The position numbers and the translations under genes were made by a program. From NCBI RefSeq assembly GCF_013911645.1, contig NZ_JACESV010000001.1:744001-808000 (forward strand): a stretch of DNA of 64,000 nucleotides. Direction: 5' to 3'. Of the stretch, positions 58,690-64,000 are shown one piece after another (positions within the stretch are counted from its first letter, which is position 1; each line of letters opens with the position of its first letter). The notes under the pieces are model-generated. The model saw only the letters and a program-made list of their open reading frames with translations, was not told the DNA's origin and did no database searches. The DNA is from Allomuricauda sp. Its GTDB lineage: Bacteria; Bacteroidota; Bacteroidia; Flavobacteriales; Flavobacteriaceae.

Positions 58690-60900
58690 ATGGGCAAAAC
58701 TATCATAATCTCAAATCGATTACCCGTTCAGTTACAAATTAGCAACGGAACCATTAATGCAATACCAAGTGTTGGGGGTTTGGCTACGGGGATGAAATCC
58801 GTACATAGCGGTGGCGAAAGTCTTTGGATAGGTTGGTCCGGGTTAACCGACGAGGACACACCCGAAGAACTTGAAAATGACATTGATAAAGCCTTAAAAG
58901 AACATGGTTGTGCCAAGGTAAAGCTCAATTCCGATGAAATTGATGGTTTTTACTACGGTTTTAGCAATAGAACCATTTGGCCCCTGTTCCATTATTTTTT
59001 GAAGTATTCCGAGTTTGAACTGAATTATTGGGACACCTATAAAAAGGTAAACCAGAAATTTGCAGATGCCATTATTGAAAATTCGGACGAGGACGACACT
59101 ATTTGGATCCATGATTACCAATTGATGCTGGTTCCTCAAATGGTGCGTGAAAAACGTCCCGATACTACAATCGGATTCTTTTTACATATTCCCTTCCCCT
59201 CTTTTGAAATATTCCGAACATTACCTTGGCGTGATGAAATTTTGGAAGGATTGTTAGGCTCGGATCTTATAGGTTTCCATACTTACGATTACGAAAGACA
59301 CTTTTTAAGTTCTGTACGAAGGCTTATAGGATTGGATGTAAGCTTCAACGAGATTTATTTGGACAATCGGGTCATTAAAGTGGACTCCTTCCCTATGGGA
59401 ATTGATTACAAAAAATTCAGGGATGCCGCAATCTCGCACGAATCCAAAAGCCAAGATGAACGAAGTGATCTTCAGGTAAGGTTGGACAACCATAAAGCCT
59501 CGGCCCCAGATACTAAGCTCATCCTTTCCATAGACCGATTGGATTATAGCAAGGGCATTGCAAAACGTATCAATGCATTTGAGTACTTCCTTCAAAAATA
59601 TCCAGAATACAAAGAAAAGGTGCGATTGATCATCCTAGCTGTGCCATCTCGCTCCAACGTACCGCAATATCAACTGTTAAAAAGAGAGGTTGACGAACTG
59701 GTCGGAAGGATCAATGGGGAATTGTCCACCATAAATTGGACCCCGATCTGGTATTTCTACCGTTCTCTGCCATTCGAAAGCTTGATCGACCTTTACACAT
59801 CCAGCGACATAGCGTGGCTTACCCCGCTCCGAGACGGCATGAACCTGGTCGCCAAGGAATATATCGCCACACGAACGGACAAGTCCGGAGTACTTATTTT
59901 AAGTGAAATGGCCGGTTCCGCATACGAAATGAACGAAGCCCTGTTAATCAATCCCAATAACTTTGAGCAACAAGCGGACACCCTAAAAAGAGCCTTTAAC
60001 ATGCCATTGGAAGAGCAAGTTTCCAGGAACACTTTTTTACAAAAAAGATTGGAACGCTACAATGTGGAGGTCTGGGCCAACGAGTTCATGAACGCCCTAA
60101 AGGAAAATAGGGATTTGGGCCAAGCCTTTATTTCCGAAAAAATGTCGCCACAAATCCTCATGTCCATTGAAAAAGCTTATACAGCATCGAAAAAACGCTT
60201 GTTGTTCTTGGATTATGACGGTACCTTGGCCGGTTTTCACAAAGACCCCCAACAAGCCTCTCCCGATGAAGAATTATATGAGCTGTTGGATGAATTGCAC
60301 CAGCAAGAGAACACCACTATATTTTTAATAAGCGGAAGGGACAAGGAAACCTTTGGCCGTTGGTTTTTGCCAAAAAAATATAATATGATCGTAGAACATG
60401 GGGTGTGGATTTCCAGAAACGGCGATGACTTTAAGTTACTGGAACAAGTAAAAAGCGGATGGATGAGCAAAATAAGACCTGTTTTGGAATCTTTCGTGGA
60501 TAGGACACCCGGCTCCTTTATCGAGGAAAAAAATTATTCCCTGGCTTGGCATTACAGAAACACCGATCCCGATTTTGGTACAAAAAGAGCAACAGAACTT
60601 AATACTGTTTTACGTAGTTTAATCGGGAATGACGATATTAGCGTTTTGAACGGAAACAAGGTCATGGAGGTAAAAAGCAGCAATGTAAACAAAGGTAGGG
60701 CCGCCACGAGAATGTTGAGTGAAGATGATTATGACTTTGTATTTGCCATTGGTGATGACTGGACGGATGAATTTATGTTCCAAGAACTGCCCGATTCGGC
60801 AATTACCGTAAAAGTGGGACTCAAAAAAACACAGGCCAAATACCATGTGGAAAACACCAAAAGGGTACGGCAACTTTTAAAACGTTTTACAAAACAATGA
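58690..60900 (+). CDS. otsAB: Fused trehalose-6-phosphate synthase/phosphatase
   Basis: The 736-residue protein makes trehalose from UDP-glucose and glucose 6-phosphate in two steps. The N-terminal GT20 domain (1-460) has SNRLPVQ, WIHDYQLMLVPQM, HIPFPSFEIFRTLP and the sugar-nucleotide stretch GMNLVAKEYIA. The C-terminal HAD phosphatase (about 500-730) has LDYDGTLAGF with Asp508 and Asp510, SGRD, and AIGDDWTDEFMF. Bifunctional fusions are common in Bacteroidota; E. coli has separate OtsA and OtsB. It overlaps the next gene by an ATGA, and GH15 lies divergently 103 nt away. Confidence 0.95.
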   Translation: MGKTIIISNRLPVQLQISNGTINAIPSVGGLATGMKSVHSGGESLWIGWSGLTDEDTPEELENDIDKALKEHGCAKVKLNSDEIDGFYYGFSNRTIWPLFHYFLKYSEFELNYWDTYKKVNQKFADAIIENSDEDDTIWIHDYQLMLVPQMVREKRPDTTIGFFLHIPFPSFEIFRTLPWRDEILEGLLGSDLIGFHTYDYERHFLSSVRRLIGLDVSFNEIYLDNRVIKVDSFPMGIDYKKFRDAAISHESKSQDERSDLQVRLDNHKASAPDTKLILSIDRLDYSKGIAKRINAFEYFLQKYPEYKEKVRLIILAVPSRSNVPQYQLLKREVDELVGRINGELSTINWTPIWYFYRSLPFESLIDLYTSSDIAWLTPLRDGMNLVAKEYIATRTDKSGVLILSEMAGSAYEMNEALLINPNNFEQQADTLKRAFNMPLEEQVSRNTFLQKRLERYNVEVWANEFMNALKENRDLGQAFISEKMSPQILMSIEKAYTASKKRLLFLDYDGTLAGFHKDPQQASPDEELYELLDELHQQENTTIFLISGRDKETFGRWFLPKKYNMIVEHGVWISRNGDDFKLLEQVKSGWMSKIRPVLESFVDRTPGSFIEEKNYSLAWHYRNTDPDFGTKRATELNTVLRSLIGNDDISVLNGNKVMEVKSSNVNKGRAATRMLSEDDYDFVFAIGDDWTDEFMFQELPDSAITVKVGLKKTQAKYHVENTKRVRQLLKRFTKQ

Positions 60901-62420
60901 CACGAGGTTTTTTTTTGATTTGCTCATTATTGGTAAGCGCTCTAGGGTGGGCGCAGACCGATACGGAAGTCTATCTTTTTGACCTTAAGGTAAACAATGG
61001 AAAACCTACCCTGTCCAATCCAAAAAATATTTCCAACAATCCCGGTTACGACAACCAACCCTCTTTTTGGGATGATGATTCTATTCTGTTTGCTTCAACA
61101 AGGCAAGACCAAACAGACATTCTTCAATTTAATGTGAATGAGGGCAGCACTTCGTCCTGGTTGACCTATACCACGGCAGGAAGCGAATATTCGCCCCTTC
61201 GCATCCCCGGCAAAAATGCCATTTCTGCAATTCGGTTGGATTTAGATGGCCTGCAACGTTTGTATGAGTATGACTTTGAAACAAGCGAATCCACCACGAT
61301 CACAGATTTAAAGATTGGATACCATGTTTGGTTCAACCACCATATTTTGGTTGCTACTGTTTTGATGGAAAATCGAATGGACTTAAAAGTTATGGACCTT
61401 GAAAAAGGAACACAAAAAACCGTTCACCAAAACGTAGGACGGTCGTTGCATAAAATACCGGGTACTGATCTTATTAGTTTTATAAGTAAGAGAAATAATA
61501 CTTGGGAAATAATGTCTTTGGACCCCATTACGGGTGAATCAAAGAAAATAACCAAGACTTATGCCCAAGAAGAAGATATTTGTTGGTTGGATGAAAACAC
61601 CATCATTACTGGAGCGGGTAAAAGGCTTTTGACAAAGAAACTGAGTTCAGATGCTGATTGGGAAACCATCATTGAGTTTCCACAAGAAGAAATCAATAAC
61701 ATTAGCCGTATTGCTATCAGCCCTAACAGCAAACGATTGGCATTTGTGGCCGAGGAATCACCGGCAAAAATTATTCAAAAGCAAGTAAAAGCCTTTAATA
61801 GTCGAGATTTAGATGGATTCGTAGCCTGCTTTGCAGACAATGTACTGGTACAGCGTTTTCCCAATGAGAAAATGTATCAAGGCAATAGCACAATGCGGGA
61901 CAACTACGAACGCTTCTTCGAAAACGTAAAATCCTCAAGCGTAGAAGTGATGAACCGTATCATCCTCGGAAACACTATAATAGATGAGGAAAAAACCAAA
62001 GTAGATGGCAGGGACGGACACCAAGTCGCCATCTATCAAGTGGAAAATAGATTGATTGCTTCCATGACCTTTGTTTTCCCCGATGGGCCTTTGACCGATG
62101 CCGAAAGTATTGTACAGGAACAATTGGATGCATACAACAATAGGGATATCGAGGCTTTTGCCAATACTTATGCCAATACTATCGAGCTATATAATTTTCC
62201 GCAATCGCTCAACCTAAAAGGTAAATCCAAACTTGCACAACAGTACGGTTCCTTTTTTGAAAATACACCGGATTTGCATTGTGAAATACAAAACAGAATC
62301 GTAATCGGAAACAAGGTAATTGACCACGAATCCCTAACCATCAATGGAATGCTTGTAAAGGCCATTGCCATTTATGAAGTGGAAAATGGCGAAATTGCCA
62401 AGGTTACATTCATCAAGTAA
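60897..62420 (+). CDS. Exported beta-propeller protein with two NTF2-like domains
   Basis: The 507-residue protein begins with a signal peptide (1-20, ending GWA). Residues ~25-290 form a TolB/WD40-like propeller (DNQPSFWDDDSILFASTR, NSKRLAFVAEE). Two NTF2/SnoaL-like domains follow, about 295-395 (VKAFNSRDLDGFVACFADNV, QRFPNEKMYQG, MRDNYERFFEN) and 400-507 (LDAYNNRDIEAFANTYANT, LYNFPQSLNLKG), which look like a duplication. NTF2 pockets bind small ligands or act as ketosteroid-isomerase-like enzymes. The ATGA overlap couples it to otsAB. Function is unknown. Confidence 0.8.
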   Translation: MTRGFFLICSLLVSALGWAQTDTEVYLFDLKVNNGKPTLSNPKNISNNPGYDNQPSFWDDDSILFASTRQDQTDILQFNVNEGSTSSWLTYTTAGSEYSPLRIPGKNAISAIRLDLDGLQRLYEYDFETSESTTITDLKIGYHVWFNHHILVATVLMENRMDLKVMDLEKGTQKTVHQNVGRSLHKIPGTDLISFISKRNNTWEIMSLDPITGESKKITKTYAQEEDICWLDENTIITGAGKRLLTKKLSSDADWETIIEFPQEEINNISRIAISPNSKRLAFVAEESPAKIIQKQVKAFNSRDLDGFVACFADNVLVQRFPNEKMYQGNSTMRDNYERFFENVKSSSVEVMNRIILGNTIIDEEKTKVDGRDGHQVAIYQVENRLIASMTFVFPDGPLTDAESIVQEQLDAYNNRDIEAFANTYANTIELYNFPQSLNLKGKSKLAQQYGSFFENTPDLHCEIQNRIVIGNKVIDHESLTINGMLVKAIAIYEVENGEIAKVTFIK

Positions 62421-62445
62421 TTTAAACTAACTAAACCTCATAAAG

Positions 62446-63777
62446 ATGAAAAAAATACTTACACTCCTAGTGTTCACAATCACATCCATTGGTTTTTCCC
62501 AAACCGATACCCGGATGTACGACATCATCAATTCCGTATCGGCAGATCGTATTGAAAGTGATGTGACCACCCTTGTTAATTTTGGTACAAGGCACACTTT
62601 GAGCGATACCGTTTCACAAACCCGAGGAATTGGTGCCGCAAGAAGATGGATCAAGTCGGAGTTCGACAAAATTTCTTCTAATTGTGGAGATTGTTTGGAA
62701 GTGTTTTATCAAAAAAACCTGATTGAAGAAGGGGATAATGCCCGAATAGTAAAAGATGTTGAAGTTGTAAACGTAGTAGCGATTCAGCGTGGAACCAAGT
62801 TTCCGAACCGCTTTATTATTATGAGCGGTGATATTGATTCACGCGTAAGCAATCCAACCAATTACACTTCCGATTCTCCTGGAGCCAACGATAATGCCAG
62901 CGGTATGGCGGGCACCATTGAAGCTTCGCGCGTGCTCTCCAAGTATAAATTTGAAAGCAGCATTATTTACGTTGGTCTTTCGGGTGAAGAGCAAGGACTG
63001 TATGGTGGAAAAGGTTTAGCTGCTTATGCCAAGGAAAAAGGCTGGGATATTGTGGGTATCCTCAATAATGATATGATTGGGAACATCACCGGAGTGGACG
63101 GTGTGGTGAGCAATAGGGATTTCAGGATTTTCTCGGAACCCGTTCCACCTACCGAAACCGAACAAGAGCGAAGAGCTAGACGTTTTTACGGTGGCGAAGT
63201 AGATGGTATTTCACGCCAATTGGCCAGATACGTGTACAAAACCACAAAGACCTATATGCCCGAAATGAACCCCATGATGATTTACCGACTGGACAGATTT
63301 GGGCGCGGTGGCCACCACAGACCTTTTAATGATGCGGGATACGCGGGCATTCGAATTATGGAGGCCCATGAGAATTACACACAGCAGCATCAAGATATTC
63401 GTGTGGAAGACGGCATCGCCTATGGTGATGTGTTGGAGCACGTAAATTTTGAATATGCCAAAAAACTCACGGCGGTCAATGCCATTAACCTAGCTTCTAT
63501 TGCGTGGGCTCCGCCAGCTCCCGAGACCGTAGAAATTGGTGGTATTGTAGAACCTAGTGCCAAACTAAAATGGAGCAAGGTAGATGGGGCTGTTGGCTAT
63601 AAAATCTATTGGAGGGACACCACCTCCCCCACTTGGGACAACTACAAATATGTGGGCGATGTTAGCGAACACACTTTGGAAGGCGTGGTTATTGACAATT
63701 ACTTCTTTGGAGTGGCCGCTGTTGGTAAGGATGGGCACGAAAGCCCAGTGGTTTTCCCAAATAAAGTTTTCAGGTAG
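62446..63777 (+). CDS. Exported M28-family peptidase with C-terminal fibronectin type III domain
   Basis: The 443-residue protein has a signal peptide (1-18), an M28 zinc-peptidase domain and an Fn3 domain (about 355-443, APPAPETVEIGG to YKIYWRDTTS). M28 ligands seen are PGANDNASG, LSGEEQGLYG, and HHRPFNDAG with ENYTQQHQD. The first ligand motif, normally HxDS, reads GDIDS (Asp129-Ile-Asp131-Ser132), so the usual zinc His is replaced by Asp. The enzyme probably is an aminopeptidase; activity with this ligand change is uncertain. It is 25 nt after the propeller-NTF2 gene. Confidence 0.88.
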   Translation: MKKILTLLVFTITSIGFSQTDTRMYDIINSVSADRIESDVTTLVNFGTRHTLSDTVSQTRGIGAARRWIKSEFDKISSNCGDCLEVFYQKNLIEEGDNARIVKDVEVVNVVAIQRGTKFPNRFIIMSGDIDSRVSNPTNYTSDSPGANDNASGMAGTIEASRVLSKYKFESSIIYVGLSGEEQGLYGGKGLAAYAKEKGWDIVGILNNDMIGNITGVDGVVSNRDFRIFSEPVPPTETEQERRARRFYGGEVDGISRQLARYVYKTTKTYMPEMNPMMIYRLDRFGRGGHHRPFNDAGYAGIRIMEAHENYTQQHQDIRVEDGIAYGDVLEHVNFEYAKKLTAVNAINLASIAWAPPAPETVEIGGIVEPSAKLKWSKVDGAVGYKIYWRDTTSPTWDNYKYVGDVSEHTLEGVVIDNYFFGVAAVGKDGHESPVVFPNKVFR

Positions 63778-63810
63778 GGTGTTTGTTGTAATACATTCAA
63801 CGATTTAAAT

Positions 63811-63858
63811 GTCATTCCTGCTGACCCCTGAGCGTAGTCGAAGGGAAGCAGGAATCCA
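63811..63858. repeat. Nested palindromic repeat
   Basis: Outer arms ATTCCTGCT (63814-63822) and AGCAGGAAT (63847-63855) belong to the ATTCCTGC hairpin family. The loop, normally four bases, holds a second element, CCCCTGAGCGTAGTCGAAGGG (63825-63845), of the family at 37.28 kb. Confidence 0.85.
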
Positions 63859-63970
63859 TCGAGTACGGAATGGCAAGTTTTCACAAAAAGAGGTATAGAA
63901 ACTGAATATACCGCGATGTAAGCATACGCCTGCAATTTAAACAGGGGCTATTTTTAACTAAACATAAAAT

Positions 63971-64000
63971 ATGAAGCAAAAATTTTTTCTAGTTTTCCTT
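63971..64000 (+). CDS. Start of a further gene (partial)
   Basis: Ten codons, MKQKFFLVFL, are visible from the ATG at 63971 before the window ends. The Lys-rich start and hydrophobic run suggest a signal peptide, so an exported protein is likely. Nothing more can be said. Confidence 0.5.
   Translation, partial: MKQKFFLVFL

Overview
The window looks like a chromosomal segment of a marine-type member of the Flavobacteriaceae (Bacteroidota), near the Muricauda/Maribacter group. This rests on family content and promoter style, not on a database match. Supporting signs are TAnnTTTG -7 promoter boxes (several with a TTG 17-21 nt upstream), lipoproteins of the Bacteroidota type, DUF4252 and DUF4199 proteins, a GlmU-family acyltransferase, zinc-free type B L31, a BspA-type repeat lipoprotein, and families of short palindromic intergenic repeats. 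No rRNA, tRNA, CRISPR array, insertion sequence or prophage was seen.

Layout. 1-5 kb: a partial SRPBCC gene and TrmH, then an AT-rich accessory stretch (GIY-YIG fusion protein, small membrane protein, PfpI-like lipoprotein) around a GH43 glycosidase. 5-8 kb: a cysteine-free sirtuin, a haem-binding protein, a helical protein and PurB. 8.5-16.5 kb: MscS channel; an ECF sigma/anti-sigma/DUF4252 operon; S41 protease; MenB; a Crp-like regulator followed by an AhpD-like protein. 16.6-25 kb: CarB without its allosteric domain, RpmH, a TPR protein, a VapBC-type pair, a lytic transglycosylase, an alpha/beta hydrolase, a small GNAT protein and MtaB. 25-31.5 kb: GH29 fucosidase, amidohydrolase, a toxin-antitoxin-like pair, GlmU-family protein and L31. 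31.7-36.8 kb: DUF4199, dolichyl-phosphate-mannose-synthase-like GT2, phosphohexomutase and an MsbA-type ABC exporter. 37-48 kb: YCF48-like lipoprotein, RsmB-family methylase, M20 hydrolase, a 51-residue membrane peptide, PurL and a fatty acyl-CoA ligase. 48-56.6 kb: BspA-type lipoprotein and a MarR-controlled fatty-acid oxidation operon. 56.8-64 kb: GH15 enzyme, fused trehalose-6-phosphate synthase/phosphatase, a propeller-NTF2 protein, M28 peptidase and the start of one more gene.

Functional units. The clearest regulon is marR, hydroxyacyl-CoA dehydrogenase/enoyl-CoA hydratase, thiolase and acyl-CoA dehydrogenase. It has a perfect 28-bp palindrome directly upstream of its -7 box and a strong terminator at its end. 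Both gaps between its enzyme genes carry a ~0.41-kb module made of one four-helix-bundle gene between inverted repeats. The ECF sigma operon carries a candidate self-recognised promoter. The GH15 enzyme and OtsAB are divergent neighbours and may form a trehalose turnover pair.

The most unusual signal is the behaviour of the palindromic repeats. The same families that fill intergenic gaps occur in frame inside purL (twice) and inside the hydroxyacyl-CoA dehydrogenase gene, where each adds a short peptide. One repeat sits in the loop of another near the right end, and a ~220-bp composite of several repeat families occurs twice, 2.8 kb apart.
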